Below are positions 38,741-49,564 of a stretch of DNA of 64,000 nt, piece after piece. The first letter of the stretch is position 1. The number at the start of each line of letters is the position of its first letter. The stretch lies in assembly GCF_029767755.1 (NCBI RefSeq), contig NZ_JARUQS010000001.1:620001-684000 (forward strand), given 5' to 3'. The notes beneath the pieces are model-generated. The model searched no databases. It saw only the letters and a program-made list of their open reading frames with translations, and was not told the DNA's origin. Made by a program: the position numbers and the translations under genes. The DNA comes from Thiomicrorhabdus sp. zzn3. Lineage in GTDB: Bacteria > Pseudomonadota > Gammaproteobacteria > Thiomicrospirales > Thiomicrospiraceae.

Positions 38741-41290
38741 ATGACTTTTAAGCCTGTTAAAACGTCTTCTTCTGCCGTTGAAAAAATCGATGAACATGTC
38801 GAGCCTAACCGTCTTCATTGGCTCATTAAAGACACCCTGGTATTAAGTTGCATCGGCCTGGCTTTCTTCTTGTTTATTGTGTTATTCAGCTATGAACCGG
38901 CCGATCCGGGATTTGATACCGCCGGCAATACGCATCAAATCCAAAACTATGGCGGCAAGACCGGCGCTTGGATTTCATCGATGATCCTGTATGTCTTTGG
39001 AATTTTCGGTTTTCTGATTCCATTTGGTATTTTATTGGCCGGTTGGGTGACCTTAAAAATTCGTTCCGGCAGCGATATGGATTACCTGCGCTTTGGTTTG
39101 AGCCTTATCGGTTTATTGCTGTTAATTACCGCCGGTTCCGGGCTGTCCAATCTTTATATGGATCCGAATGGCGGTTTGATTCAGCTACCCTATTCGGCCG
39201 GCGGCGTGCTCGGCTATGAATTGAGCCAAGCTTTGGTCGATTCCATTGATTTGCTTGGCGCAACGCTGTTTTTATTGGTGCTGTTTGCCATTGCATTCAG
39301 CTTGCTCACCAGTTATTCGTGGTTAACCATTATTGAGGTAACTGGGCAGTTGGCCTGGCAATTGGCTGAATGGAGCCGTGATCTCTGGGAGAACAAAGTT
39401 CAGGCGTCAGAAAAAATGAAAGGCCTTTCTTCTAATAAGGCCTCCGCTGCGGAAAACGCAACAGGCCTGTCCATTTCCAGGCGACAGGATGTTCACGCCC
39501 AACCTACGGATGAAAAGCCGTGGCAGAAATGGGTGGCGGCGATTAAGCGCAAAAATGAAAAAAGAGGTTCCTCTGCCTTGGGCGTGGAAACGACTGAAGG
39601 CGCCTTTGAGAGCACGGTGGAGCCACAGCTGCAGAGCGTCGAACAGGCTCAAGTAGAGCCTGAGCCGGAACCTGCTACAGCGGCAAAACCAGCCATTGAG
39701 GTCCCTAAGTCAAACGAGCCTAAAGTCGGCAGTCTTTCCCATGTCAAGGTGGAGAGCAAGCAGAAACCGACTTCCACCGTACCGATTGTGCAGTCCGGCG
39801 ATTTACCCGGTTTAGATTTGCTGAATCCTCCGCCGGACTATGAAGAAGGCTTCTCCGAGGAGGAACTCAAGTCGCTTTCCAATCAGTTAGAGCAGCGTTT
39901 ATTGGAATTTGGGGTCACCGTTAAGGTGGAATCGGTCCAGCCGGGCCCAGTGGTCACGCGTTTTGAAATCTTGCCGGCGCCTGGAGTAAAGGTCAGTCAG
40001 ATCAATAATTTGGCGAAAGACTTGGCGCGCGTGCTGTCCGTTAAGTCGGTACGCGTGGTAGACGTGATTCCGGGTAAAGCGTTTGTCGGAATCGAAATTC
40101 CTAATGAGCAGCGTGAACTGGTCAGCTTCCGTGAAGTTCTGGCATCGGACGAGTTTCAGCGTTCCAAATCGCCATTGACCGTGGCGCTCGGTAAAGACAT
40201 TGCCGGTAAGCCGGTGGTGGCCGATATCGCGAAGATGCCGCACTTATTGGTGGCGGGGACCACGGGTGCCGGGAAATCGGTTGGCGTCAACAGTATGATT
40301 TTGAGTCTGCTGTATAAGAGCCGTCCGGATGAAGTGCGCCTGATCATGGTGGACCCTAAAATGTTGGAACTGTCGATCTACGAAGACATTCCGCATCTGT
40401 TGACTCCCGTGGTGACGGATATGAGCGATGCCGCCAATGCGTTGCGGTGGTGTGTCTTTGAAATGGATCGCCGCTATCAGCTGATGGCCAAATTGGGCGT
40501 GCGTAATATCGCCGGATTTAACCTCAAGGTGCAAGAAGCGATTGATAAAGGCGAGCCTTTAATCGATCCGCTCTATCAGCAAGCGGCCAACTTTGGCCAC
40601 GAGTTGGGCGAACAACCGCCGACCTTGGAACCATTGCCGTATATTGTGGTGGTGGTGGACGAGTTTGCCGACATGATTATGGTGGTCGGTAAAGAGGTCG
40701 AACAGCTGATTGCGCGTATTGCACAAAAAGCACGTGCGGCCGGGATTCACTTGATTCTGGCAACCCAGCGTCCCTCGGTGAATGTCATTACCGGTCTGAT
40801 CAAAGCCAATATTCCGACGCGCATCTCGTTTATGGTCAACACCAAAATCGATTCGCGTACCATTCTCGATCAAGGCGGTGCGGAACAGCTTCTAGGAATG
40901 GGGGATATGCTGTTCCTACCGCCCGGTTCCGGGTCGCCGCGACGAGTGCATGGGGCCTTTATGACGGATGAAGAGGTGCATCGAGTGGCCGAGTTCATCA
41001 AGTCGCAAGGCGAACCTCAATATTTGGAAAGCATTACTCAGTCGCCAGCGGCGGAAAGTGGAGGTAATGGCGGTGATATGGGCGATGCCGAGCAGGATGC
41101 GCTGTATGACGAGGCGGCCGAATTTGTCATTCAGGGTGGACGCGTCTCTATCTCTTCGATTCAGCGCCGTTTTAAAATCGGCTACAACCGCGCTGCGCGC
41201 ATTGTTGAAGCGATGGAGGCGGCCGGCTTGGTGTCTCCAATGCAGGCGAACGGTAACCGTGAAGTATTGGTGCCAAAGCCGCAAGATTAG
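38741..41290 (+). CDS. ftsK: DNA translocase FtsK
   Basis: Septum-anchored DNA pump that clears chromosome dimers. N-terminal domain with four or five membrane helices (to about residue 205), then a linker of only about 160 residues. The alpha/beta motor has Walker A GTTGAGKS and Walker [16 protein letters not shown], and the C-terminal gamma winged helix is [20 protein letters not shown]. At 849 residues it is one of the compact FtsK forms. First gene of the ftsK-lolA-rarA-crcB-serS block. Confidence 0.96.
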   Translation: MTFKPVKTSSSAVEKIDEHVEPNRLHWLIKDTLVLSCIGLAFFLFIVLFSYEPADPGFDTAGNTHQIQNYGGKTGAWISSMILYVFGIFGFLIPFGILLAGWVTLKIRSGSDMDYLRFGLSLIGLLLLITAGSGLSNLYMDPNGGLIQLPYSAGGVLGYELSQALVDSIDLLGATLFLLVLFAIAFSLLTSYSWLTIIEVTGQLAWQLAEWSRDLWENKVQASEKMKGLSSNKASAAENATGLSISRRQDVHAQPTDEKPWQKWVAAIKRKNEKRGSSALGVETTEGAFESTVEPQLQSVEQAQVEPEPEPATAAKPAIEVPKSNEPKVGSLSHVKVESKQKPTSTVPIVQSGDLPGLDLLNPPPDYEEGFSEEELKSLSNQLEQRLLEFGVTVKVESVQPGPVVTRFEILPAPGVKVSQINNLAKDLARVLSVKSVRVVDVIPGKAFVGIEIPNEQRELVSFREVLASDEFQRSKSPLTVALGKDIAGKPVVADIAKMPHLLVAGTTGAGKSVGVNSMILSLLYKSRPDEVRLIMVDPKMLELSIYEDIPHLLTPVVTDMSDAANALRWCVFEMDRRYQLMAKLGVRNIAGFNLKVQEAIDKGEPLIDPLYQQAANFGHELGEQPPTLEPLPYIVVVVDEFADMIMVVGKEVEQLIARIAQKARAAGIHLILATQRPSVNVITGLIKANIPTRISFMVNTKIDSRTILDQGGAEQLLGMGDMLFLPPGSGSPRRVHGAFMTDEEVHRVAEFIKSQGEPQYLESITQSPAAESGGNGGDMGDAEQDALYDEAAEFVIQGGRVSISSIQRRFKIGYNRAARIVEAMEAAGLVSPMQANGNREVLVPKPQD

Positions 41291-41375
41291 CTTTAAAACC
41301 TGTAAACGAATGAACTAAAACTGAACAGGCCTGGTGGGATTGTGTATCGATTCAGGCCCGTAGCGGGAACAGAGA

Positions 41376-42017
41376 ATGCAAAACAGACAAACACGATCTT
41401 GGAAAAATTTTGGTTTGAGTGTGCTGACCTCCGGCCTGGTGCTGTGGGGGACAGCCGCGCTGGCCCAGTCGGAACTGCAAACCTATGTCAACCAGCTTAA
41501 AACGTTCTCCGCCACGTTTGAGCAAATTCAACCGGATGAAGAGCGTTTCCAGCTCAACCAGTCGAGCGGCTACTTTCAGTTGCAGCGCCCGGGTAAATTG
41601 GTGTGGCATTATGAAAAACCGGAATCGCAGAAAATCGTCGTCGACGGTGTGAATCTATGGGTTCAGGACGATGATCTGGAACAGGTCACGGTGCGCCCGA
41701 TAGACGAGGTCCGCTCGGAAATTCCGCTGAGCTGGTTGCTGTATGACGAGCCGATTGAAGAGCGTTTTACCATTATCGAATCCGGCAGCAAAGAAAGCAT
41801 GCACTGGTTCAACCTGCAGCCTAAGGAAGCGACCTATTTTCAGAGTATTGAAATCGGCCTGAAAGACGGGCAGATGCGGGAAGTGTGGATGTATCAAAGT
41901 TCGGACAACGTCACCAAGGTGCGATTCGAAAACATTCAGTCCAACCAGCCATTGAATCCGGATGCGTTTGTTTACCGCCTTCCCGGACATTTCGATTTGA
42001 TAGGTCAGCCGCAGTAA
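41376..42017 (+). CDS. lolA: Outer-membrane lipoprotein carrier LolA
   Basis: Periplasmic chaperone that moves lipoproteins from LolCDE to LolB. Signal peptide ends near residue 30 (LWGTAALA-Q). The family core is ELQTYVNQLKTFSATFEQIQ, then GYFQLQRPGKLVWHYEKPES. 213 residues; directly followed by rarA with no gap. Confidence 0.93.
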   Translation: MQNRQTRSWKNFGLSVLTSGLVLWGTAALAQSELQTYVNQLKTFSATFEQIQPDEERFQLNQSSGYFQLQRPGKLVWHYEKPESQKIVVDGVNLWVQDDDLEQVTVRPIDEVRSEIPLSWLLYDEPIEERFTIIESGSKESMHWFNLQPKEATYFQSIEIGLKDGQMREVWMYQSSDNVTKVRFENIQSNQPLNPDAFVYRLPGHFDLIGQPQ

Positions 42018-43391
42018 ATGTCGCTCTATCAACCGTTATCGGACCGCTTGCGTCCGCAGTCGCTGGATGACTATGTCGGGCAAACGCATCTGCTGGGCCC
42101 TAACCGTGCCTTGTCGCGTATGTTCGCCAGCGGCAAACTGCATTCCATGGTGTTTTGGGGCCCGCCGGGGACCGGTAAAACCACCTTGGCACGGCTGATC
42201 GCCCAGCATTCGGATTTGCAGTTTATCAGCTTGTCGGCGGTGCTGGACGGAGTCAAAGAGGTGCGTGCCGCAGTGGAGCAGGCCAAATTGCATCGCGAGC
42301 AATTCAAGCAGGGCACGCTATTGTTTGTCGATGAAGTGCACCGTTTTAATAAAGCGCAGCAGGACGCGTTTTTACCGTTTGTCGAGGACGGTACTTTTAT
42401 CTTTATCGGTGCCACCACCGAGAATCCGTCCTTTGAACTCAATAACGCCTTGCTGTCTCGGGCGCGTGTCTATGTACTTAGAAGTCTGGATGAGTCCGAG
42501 TTGCAGGAGGTGCTGCTCAGAGCGCAACAGTTGCTGTCGGACGATTTGCAGGCCTCCACCGGACAGCGTTTGCAAATTGAAGAAGGCGCACAACAGCTAT
42601 TAATTCAGGCGGCCGATGGCGACGCCAGGCGAATGTTGAACCTGCTTGAACAGGCGGTGGATTTTGCCGAACCGCTAGAGCAGGAAGGGGGGGAGTCAAC
42701 AGGCCTGCTCAGTTTGTCTGTGGCACATTGCCGTGAAGTGGTCCAAGGCGGCGTGCGCCGTTTCGACAAAGGCGGGGAAGCGTTTTACGACCAGATTTCG
42801 GCACTGCATAAATCGGTACGCGGTTCTGATCCGAATGCGGCACTCTATTGGCTTGTGCGCATGCTCGATGGCGGGGTGGATCCGCGTTATCTGGCACGCC
42901 GCCTGATTCGCATGGCCAGTGAAGAGATCGGCAATGCGGATAATCGTGCGTTGCAGCTCACAATTAATGCCGCCGAAGCTTACGAGCGACTGGGTTCTCC
43001 TGAAGGCGATTTGGCGCTGGCGCACGCGGCCACCTATCTGGCGGTGGCGCCAAAATCGAATGCGGTCTACATGGCGTATAAGGCGGCGTTAGCAGACGTC
43101 AAAGAACATGGCTCCTACGAAGTGCCACTGCATCTGCGCAATGCGCCGACGAAGTTGATGGCGGAACTGGATTACGGCAAAGGGTATCGTTACGCGCACG
43201 ACGAACCGGAAGCCTTTGCCGCCGGTGAATGTTATTTCCCGGACGAAATGGAAGAACGCCGTTATTACCAGCCGGTGGAGCGCGGTTTGGAAATTAAAGT
43301 GGCTGCAAAGATGGCGCATCTGCGTCAGTTGAACGAGCAGGCCATTCACAAACGCCGGGATGCAAATTGGGGAAAACTGGATGAATCGTAA
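42018..43391 (+). CDS. rarA: Replication-associated recombination protein RarA
   Basis: AAA+ clamp-loader-like ATPase acting at stalled forks. RPQSLDDYVGQTHLLG, Walker A GPPGTGKTTLA, Walker B LLFVDEVHRFNKAQQDA, sensor GATTENPSFELNNALLSRAR, and the C-terminal tetramerisation part. Length 457. Confidence 0.95.
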   Translation: MSLYQPLSDRLRPQSLDDYVGQTHLLGPNRALSRMFASGKLHSMVFWGPPGTGKTTLARLIAQHSDLQFISLSAVLDGVKEVRAAVEQAKLHREQFKQGTLLFVDEVHRFNKAQQDAFLPFVEDGTFIFIGATTENPSFELNNALLSRARVYVLRSLDESELQEVLLRAQQLLSDDLQASTGQRLQIEEGAQQLLIQAADGDARRMLNLLEQAVDFAEPLEQEGGESTGLLSLSVAHCREVVQGGVRRFDKGGEAFYDQISALHKSVRGSDPNAALYWLVRMLDGGVDPRYLARRLIRMASEEIGNADNRALQLTINAAEAYERLGSPEGDLALAHAATYLAVAPKSNAVYMAYKAALADVKEHGSYEVPLHLRNAPTKLMAELDYGKGYRYAHDEPEAFAAGECYFPDEMEERRYYQPVERGLEIKVAAKMAHLRQLNEQAIHKRRDANWGKLDES

Positions 43392-43403
43392 CGGGAGTGG
43401 AGT

Positions 43404-43784
43404 ATGACGGGGTTAAGTTGGTTAGCTGTAGCCGCGGGTGGGGCCTTGGGCGCGGTTTCACGCTTTGCCATGTCGCATCAGGTCTACCAATGGTTCGGGC
43501 GCGAGTTCGCGTGGGGAACCCTGTCGGTCAATGTGCTCGGTTCCTTTATAATGGGCTTGGTTGCGGTACTGCTGGTCGATAAATTAGGCGCTTCCAATGA
43601 ATGGCGTGCCTTTATTATGGTGGGATTTCTTGGCGCCTTTACCACCTTTTCCACCTTCTCCTACGAGACTCTGCAATATATTCAGATTGGTGAATTAAGC
43701 AAAGCGGTGATGAATATCGGTGTAAGTGTCGTGGTGTGCCTGTTGGCCGTGCTGTTGGGAATGTTGATCGCTCGTCAGTTCTAA
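43404..43784 (+). CDS. crcB: Fluoride channel CrcB/Fluc
   Basis: Four-helix dual-topology fluoride exporter. GGALGAVSRFAMS near the N-terminus, NVLGSFIMGLV and the phenylalanine-rich GAFTTFSTFSYET helix break. Length 126. Starts 12 bases after rarA, so there is no room for the fluoride riboswitch that often precedes crcB. Confidence 0.94.
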   Translation: MTGLSWLAVAAGGALGAVSRFAMSHQVYQWFGREFAWGTLSVNVLGSFIMGLVAVLLVDKLGASNEWRAFIMVGFLGAFTTFSTFSYETLQYIQIGELSKAVMNIGVSVVVCLLAVLLGMLIARQF

Positions 43785-43812
43785 AAAATGCCGAGATGGC
43801 GTATGTTGCATG

Positions 43813-43835
43813 AAAGCCGTTGGCTTTACTTTTAT
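43813..43835 (+). terminator. Weak hairpin after crcB
   Basis: AAAGCC-GTT-GGCTTT followed by ACTTTTATTG. Short stem and interrupted T-run make this only a possible terminator. Confidence 0.35.
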
Positions 43836-43901
43836 TGCCCGCCAATGTCATGAAATCACCTGTTTAGATAGGGCATTTATTGTAGAATAAGCCACATTTA
43901 A

Positions 43902-45239
<1,338 letters not shown>

Positions 45240-45268
45240 CTCTATCTTAAAACGGACAGGCCTGTTCA

Positions 45269-45293
45269 AACTCAACAGGCCTGTTGAGTTTTT
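45269..45293. terminator. Terminator after serS
   Basis: AACTCAACAGG directly joined to CCTGTTGAGTT, a perfect 22-base palindrome, followed by more T. It contains the over-represented CAGGCCTG octamer. It lies between convergent serS and the MGMT-like gene. Confidence 0.75.
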
Positions 45294-45308
45294 CTTAGCT
45301 TGTTGTTT

Positions 45309-45650
45309 TTAGTTATCGGTAAACACAAAACAGATCTCATCTAAATTGACGATACGTCCGTCTGTTACCTCAACGCCTTCCTGTTTTAATAAGGCCTCTT
45401 TCCTTTCTTGTCCTAAGGCATAGCCGCCTAATTCCCCATTGCTTTTCACCACTCGATGACACGGCACTTCAATCAGATTAGGATTGGCTGACAACGCTTG
45501 ACCCACCGCTTGGTAAGATCGGCAGTGCAACGCCTCAGCCAGTGCTTTATAGGTCGTCACCTGACCGCACGGAATTTTCATTAACAACGCGTAACAGTGC
45601 TTCTGAAACAGGCTGATGGAAGGGGGGTTGGTAGCAGTTTTAGATTTCAT
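45309..45650 (-). CDS. MGMT-family DNA-binding protein (Ogt/YbaZ-like)
   Basis: 113 residues containing only the C-terminal DNA-binding and active-site domain of O6-alkylguanine-DNA alkyltransferases. It keeps the acceptor-cysteine motif PCHRVV (LIEVPCHRVVKSNGELGGYA) and the helix-turn-helix IPCGQVTTYKALAEALHCRS. Because Cys is kept rather than Trp as in ATL proteins, it may still be an alkyltransferase, but the N-terminal domain is missing. Confidence 0.88.
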   Translation of the reverse strand: MKSKTATNPPSISLFQKHCYALLMKIPCGQVTTYKALAEALHCRSYQAVGQALSANPNLIEVPCHRVVKSNGELGGYALGQERKEALLKQEGVEVTDGRIVNLDEICFVFTDN

Positions 45651-45735
45651 GAGTAGCTGATTTGCGGAAAATGGGCACGGTTAAAGGTTTTTGAATTATT
45701 CGCTCAAAATTTTACAAAAATATGACTTAAATGCC

Positions 45736-45763
45736 TTGCAAAAAACTCTGAGCCCTCTATAAT
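45736..45763 (+). promoter_or_regulatory. Sigma-70 promoter for tRNA-Ser
   Basis: TTGCAA, 16-base spacer, perfect TATAAT, then a GC-rich discriminator (ACGCCCC) typical of stable-RNA promoters under stringent control. Transcription would start about 10 bases before the mature tRNA. Confidence 0.8.
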
Positions 45764-45780
45764 ACGCCCCATCAAACAAA

Positions 45781-45871
45781 GGTGGACTGGCTGAGTGGTT
45801 GAAGGCGGCGGTCTTGAAAACCGTTGTAGGTTAATAGCCTACCTGGGGTTCGAATCCCTAGTCCACCGCCA
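45781..45871 (+). tRNA. tRNA-Ser (anticodon UGA)
   Basis: Acceptor arm GGTGGAC/GTCCACC, D arm with GGCTGAGTGGTTGAAGGC, anticodon loop CTTGAAA (anticodon TGA), long variable arm (GTAGG.../CCTAC), T arm GGGGTTCGAATCCCT, encoded CCA. 91 bases with a long variable arm, as expected for a class II tRNA. Its 3' end is the integration site of the mobile element that follows. Confidence 0.97.
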
Positions 45872-45875
45872 TATT
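45854..45875. repeat. attL, 22-bp direct repeat
   Basis: Begins ATCCCTAGTCCACCGCC and runs to CATATT; covers the last 18 bases of tRNA-Ser plus four beyond. Identical to 63322-63343. Confidence 0.93.
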
Positions 45876-45883
45876 CTTAAATT

Positions 45884-45907
45884 AACCCGCATTACGCGGG
45901 TTTTTTT
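45884..45907 (+). terminator. tRNA terminator supplied by the element
   Basis: AACCCGC-ATTAC-GCGGG then seven T. It lies inside the element, and ends the tRNA transcript before the integrase. A related but different hairpin stands at the same distance after attR. Confidence 0.85.
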
Positions 45908-45989
45908 ATGCCTCTAGAAACGTAAAATCAATAACTTAGCTGTATTTTGCGCTATTATCGGGTATTATTTGTATTACCACTGCTTATAA

Positions 45990-46053
45990 AAATGGGGTTA
46001 AGATTGGGGTTAATGCTCTGAGTTAACCCCAATGCATGTAAAGCGTTAACCCC
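45990..46053. promoter_or_regulatory. GGGGTTAA cluster before the integrase (arm-type sites)
   Basis: Four copies of the octamer GGGGTTAA: two direct (in the 24-bp segment 45990-46013) and two inverted (GAGTTAACCCC and GCGTTAACCCC, to 46053). The 24-bp segment recurs exactly at 63252-63275 near attR. Presence at both ends, beside att, suggests integrase arm-binding or regulator sites. The integrase ribosome site CAGGAGG follows directly. Confidence 0.65.
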
Positions 46054-46066
46054 AGGAGGTGTTCTA

Positions 46067-47311
46067 ATGCTTACCGATACAGCGCTAAAAGCTCTCAAAC
46101 CTAAAGAGAAAATTTACCGCAAGGCCGACAGCGAAGGACTGCAGATTGAGGTACGAACTACCGGCCGTAAATACTGGCGGTTCAAATATCGCTTCAATGG
46201 AAAACAAACGCTCTTAGCTTTGGGAGAATATCCCGCAGTAGGGTTAAGGCAGGCCAGAGACCTGAGAGACCAGGCAAAAGCACTTCTGGCTCAAGGCATA
46301 GACCCCAATCAACATAAGAAAGAACAAAAGCAAGCGAACAAAGCTGCTGAAGTCGATAGGATTATAGAAGAGAGCCGGCTTAACTTTACGCAACTGTTTG
46401 AACAGTGGCACTCACATAATAGTGAGAGTTGGAGTTATGCTCATTCAAAAGACATTCACGAACGGATCGAAAAACATCTGCTGCCAACACTTGGCAATTT
46501 ATCCGCAGATGACATTAAACCGAAAGACCTGATTAGAACACTCAAGCGATTAGAGGAAGCCGGTACTCTGGAAACCCTGAAAAGGGTTAAACAATATGCC
46601 AGCCGTATTTTTCGTTACGGTGTCGGAATGGGGCTTTGTGATCGAGATCCAACTCGCGACCTCCCAAACGACATTTTCAAAAAACAGGAAAAAGGCAATT
46701 ACCCGCATTTAACGGGCAGGGCTGATCTCCACCAGCTTTTAAACGCCATTGATTCCTATGTTGGTGACTACAGCACCCAAATTGCTCTTAAACTCGCACC
46801 ACATCTGTTTTTAAGGCCCAATGAACTAGCTGGCCTGCGTTGGGATGAGGTGGATTTAAAACACAGTTTAATTACTATCACTGCACAAAGAATGAAGATG
46901 AAGCGTCCACATCTGGTACCGCTATCTAAACAATCCCTGGAAATGATTAAACAAATGCGTAATTTCAGCACCGGGGATTTTGTTTTTCCCAGTCCGCGAA
47001 CCCAAAGCCGCCCGATCAATGAACAGAGTTTAAATGCTGGGCTGCACCGGATCGGATTTAAGGGACGGCAAACAGCCCACGGTTTTCGACATACTGCCAG
47101 CACCCTTTTAAATGAAATGGGGTTTAATTCCGATCATATCGAAAAACAGCTAGCTCATGAGCAGGTAAACAAAATACGCGGAACCTATAACAAAGCTGAA
47201 TATTTACCGGAAAGGGTCAAGATGATGCAGGTTTGGAGTGATCATTTGGATGCCATTAAATCCGGTGGTGATGTGGTTTCTATTTACAAAAAAGACTCGT
47301 CCCGCCATTAG
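46067..47311 (+). CDS. int: Tyrosine-type site-specific integrase (P4 family)
   Basis: 414 residues. N-terminal arm-binding domain (LTDTALKALKPKEKIYRKAD, LALGEYPAVGLRQARDLRD), SAM-like core-binding domain, and catalytic domain with Arg in LFLRPNELAGLRWDEV, HxxR in HGFRHTASTLLNEMG, and a probable nucleophile Tyr in RGTYNKAEYLPER. Strong site AGGAGG upstream. Faces away from the tRNA, the usual arrangement for tRNA-integrating islands. It should recombine the two 22-bp repeats. Confidence 0.95.
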   Translation: MLTDTALKALKPKEKIYRKADSEGLQIEVRTTGRKYWRFKYRFNGKQTLLALGEYPAVGLRQARDLRDQAKALLAQGIDPNQHKKEQKQANKAAEVDRIIEESRLNFTQLFEQWHSHNSESWSYAHSKDIHERIEKHLLPTLGNLSADDIKPKDLIRTLKRLEEAGTLETLKRVKQYASRIFRYGVGMGLCDRDPTRDLPNDIFKKQEKGNYPHLTGRADLHQLLNAIDSYVGDYSTQIALKLAPHLFLRPNELAGLRWDEVDLKHSLITITAQRMKMKRPHLVPLSKQSLEMIKQMRNFSTGDFVFPSPRTQSRPINEQSLNAGLHRIGFKGRQTAHGFRHTASTLLNEMGFNSDHIEKQLAHEQVNKIRGTYNKAEYLPERVKMMQVWSDHLDAIKSGGDVVSIYKKDSSRH

Positions 47312-47328
47312 TACGTTTAATTTTTACA

Positions 47329-47416
47329 GGGACGGACGGGACGAGAGGGACGGTCCCCGTGGTTACAGGGTTTTAGCCGTCCCGTTTTAGGTTTTTACCA
47401 AAGGGACAATAGGGAC
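47329..47416. repeat. Left iteron array (GGGAC, 9-bp phase)
   Basis: GGGAC at 47329, 47338 and 47347 (exact 9-base steps), and at 47403 and 47412 (9 bases). Inverted copies GTCCC are at 47353 and 47379. One unit, GGGACAATA, is also found in the right array. Located just after the integrase stop in a 210-base non-coding gap. Confidence 0.7.
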
Positions 47417-47521
47417 GGGCTCCCAAAAAGACAAAATTGGCACGGTCTAGAACAGTCGGCTTATTCATCCCTAGCCATGCCATGCTTTTTTCATGTGGAT
47501 ATATTTAGAGGGGGATACGAA

Positions 47522-48403
47522 GTGTTATTACCATTACCTGAAAAACCCAACATTCCAATAATTCTGAACGAGTTTTCGAAACTTGGTGATGATGTGTTTG
47601 ACTCGCAGTCTGCCAGGATATGTCAGTATGTCAATGAAGGTCTTTTGGAACTTTATTTTGATTACTCTGGCATGTCTTTTTATCGTTCAATTTACCTTGT
47701 TGAAGCCCTTGCTAATTTGGTTGATTTCAAATTTGATTCTAAGAAGGAATTGGATTCGTTTGTTGATGAGTTTAGACAATTTGAAGAATTACTGAATGAA
47801 AGAAATTTAGATATTAATGTCCATGACTTTGAGTTGTCGGAATTTATACATAAACGATTGCCTCTAGATTATGGGTTTTTCAATACAAAGCCCTTAACAA
47901 ACCAGGTGGGTACTATTGGCAATCTTGGTAATGGAAGAATCAGTTTGGTTAATCTTGATAGAGTCTTAAGAGTTGGAGTTTCTATAAGAGTTGGGCAAAT
48001 AGAAGAAATAACTCAAGACCATATTTTATTTGGCATAGATTTTAGTGCGATTAGATTTACACCATATCAAGATCGAGAAAATGGGGGGCTTGAAGTACTA
48101 ATGAATTTTAAAATGCCATTGTCAGAAGTTTATACCAACAAACTAAGTTTGGAACTTCTTTTAGGAATAAAAAGTCCAATAATTGAACAAGTCAAACCAG
48201 AGTTTCAAGACATTGAAAACAAATATTATTCCAGAGAGTTAGATATTTCAGTGAAAGCCCATCAGGCTGTTTTTAAAGGCGGCTATGGTAATCAAAGACA
48301 TGCATTAACCACCAGAATTAGGACATGGTTAGAAGAAAATTATCCAGATGAATCCGACGCTTTTTATAGAAGGGTTGTTACAGTAGTGAATCCTAAAAAA
48401 TAG
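47522..48403 (+). CDS. Hypothetical protein of the integrative element
   Basis: 293 residues, AT-rich gene unlike its neighbours. I recognise no family. N-terminal half is acidic and helical (FKFDSKKELDSFVDEFRQFE); the C-terminal half has alternating short hydrophobic stretches, and ends with GNQRHALTTRIRTWLEENYP. No signal peptide or membrane helix. GTG 47522 behind GAGGGGG was preferred to ATG 47477, which has no ribosome site. Position between the iteron array and the cargo block gives no clear role; a nuclease or abortive-type accessory protein cannot be excluded. Confidence 0.65.
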   Translation: MLLPLPEKPNIPIILNEFSKLGDDVFDSQSARICQYVNEGLLELYFDYSGMSFYRSIYLVEALANLVDFKFDSKKELDSFVDEFRQFEELLNERNLDINVHDFELSEFIHKRLPLDYGFFNTKPLTNQVGTIGNLGNGRISLVNLDRVLRVGVSIRVGQIEEITQDHILFGIDFSAIRFTPYQDRENGGLEVLMNFKMPLSEVYTNKLSLELLLGIKSPIIEQVKPEFQDIENKYYSRELDISVKAHQAVFKGGYGNQRHALTTRIRTWLEENYPDESDAFYRRVVTVVNPKK

Positions 48404-48587
48404 GGGTGTGTGGGTATTACTGGTCAAAATAACATAGTGTTGCTGTAACAATTTCCCCAGTAATTGCTGTTTTACCCTTCCCATAAATTGCTATTTATTT
48501 GGATCCACTTTGAACTAAATTAGCTCCCACCGGTAAATAAAAATATAATATTTGAGGAAAAAAATAATCTTTTGAACGAGGTGTTAT

Positions 48588-49109
48588 ATGAAATTTCATT
48601 TATTTCACGAATTAATGAGAGAAGCATCAGACCTTTCAATCAAATTTATATTGCCTGATGGACGTGCGATTCCTACACAATTTCATATAACTGATATTGG
48701 AGTGATCAGCCGTAATTTGATTGATTGTGGTGGTGTTACGCGACATGAACAGGCTGTTCATTTTCAACTATGGTTAGGTGATGATTTAGATCACAAACTG
48801 ACTAGCTCAAGGGTATTGAAAATTATAGAACAGAGTCAGAGTGTATTGAACTCTGGTGAAAGTGAATCGGTAGTCATAATTGAATATCAAGTAGAAGTTG
48901 GTGAAATGTCATTGTTTGCACTATTTGAGATTATTGATTATAAAAAGACAGGTACACAACTGGTATTTTATCTGGATAGTGTGAAAACCAATTGCCTTGC
49001 TGCAGATAGAGCGAGACAAACCAGCTCATCTTGTTGTAATGCAACTAGCTTAGATACGGGGAAACAGACTTGTTGTGCAACTTCAAAAGATACAAATGGT
49101 TGCTGCTAG
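48588..49109 (+). CDS. DUF6428-like protein with Cys-rich tail
   Basis: 173 residues. The N-terminal 135 resemble the DUF6428 family (PTQFHITDIGVISRNLIDCG, AVHFQLWLGDD), which often sits near arsenic or sulfur genes. The tail has three Cys pairs at about 149-150, 162-163 and 172-173 plus Cys136, a likely soft-metal or thiol-binding end. Convergent with the DsrE-like gene. Function unknown; family naming is from memory and moderately sure. Confidence 0.7.
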   Translation: MKFHLFHELMREASDLSIKFILPDGRAIPTQFHITDIGVISRNLIDCGGVTRHEQAVHFQLWLGDDLDHKLTSSRVLKIIEQSQSVLNSGESESVVIIEYQVEVGEMSLFALFEIIDYKKTGTQLVFYLDSVKTNCLAADRARQTSSSCCNATSLDTGKQTCCATSKDTNGCC

Positions 49110-49123
49110 TTGGCTGAAAAATA

Positions 49124-49480
49124 TTATAAATTTATGACCTTGTCGCTACTTGTCACCCAGTTAGATAGGTCTTTCATAGTAGATTTGTCAACGCCGAGAA
49201 TATATGGCTTGTTTTTATATATGCCGCAACGCGACATACAGGTTCCACAAGCTTTTATTTTAACTCCTTTTTCAATAAGATTATTCAGAATGGAGACCAG
49301 GTCTTGATCATAGGTTTGATTGTCAAGATTTATGTCTCGGACTAAATCAACCGCATCATTCATAATAAATATTCTGACTTCATGATTATCTTCATGTAAT
49401 TGGTTAGCTAACCTCAGACCATTCCAAGTGACATCAGTACCATCATAAGGCTCTTTATTGAAAATCAAGAGTACTTTCAT
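49124..49480 (-). CDS. DsrE-like sulfur-carrier protein
   Basis: 118 residues with the DsrE/F fold pattern (KVLLIFNKEPYDGTDVTWNG, LANQLHEDNHEVRIFIMNDA) and a Cys-rich loop KACGTCMSRCGI where family members carry the reactive Cys. DsrE-type proteins bind or pass on persulfide sulfur. ATG 49480 chosen over an upstream in-frame start at 49525, because the conserved fold begins there. Lies downstream of the hydrolase and MFS genes on the same strand. Confidence 0.8.
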   Translation of the reverse strand: MKVLLIFNKEPYDGTDVTWNGLRLANQLHEDNHEVRIFIMNDAVDLVRDINLDNQTYDQDLVSILNNLIEKGVKIKACGTCMSRCGIYKNKPYILGVDKSTMKDLSNWVTSSDKVINL

Positions 49481-49564
49481 ATAGCCTCCATTTGCTGAAA
49501 ACAAGTAAGAACACTTTCCTCCCACCTTTGATAAGAAAGGGCGGGAGGATTGAAAAAGTTAAAG

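Noticed and set aside
43392-43403. Fluoride riboswitch before crcB.
   Set aside because: The gap to rarA is 12 bases, too short for the aptamer.
47329-47416. GGGAC cluster as a CRISPR array.
   Set aside because: Units are 9 bases with no spacers, and no cas genes occur in the window.
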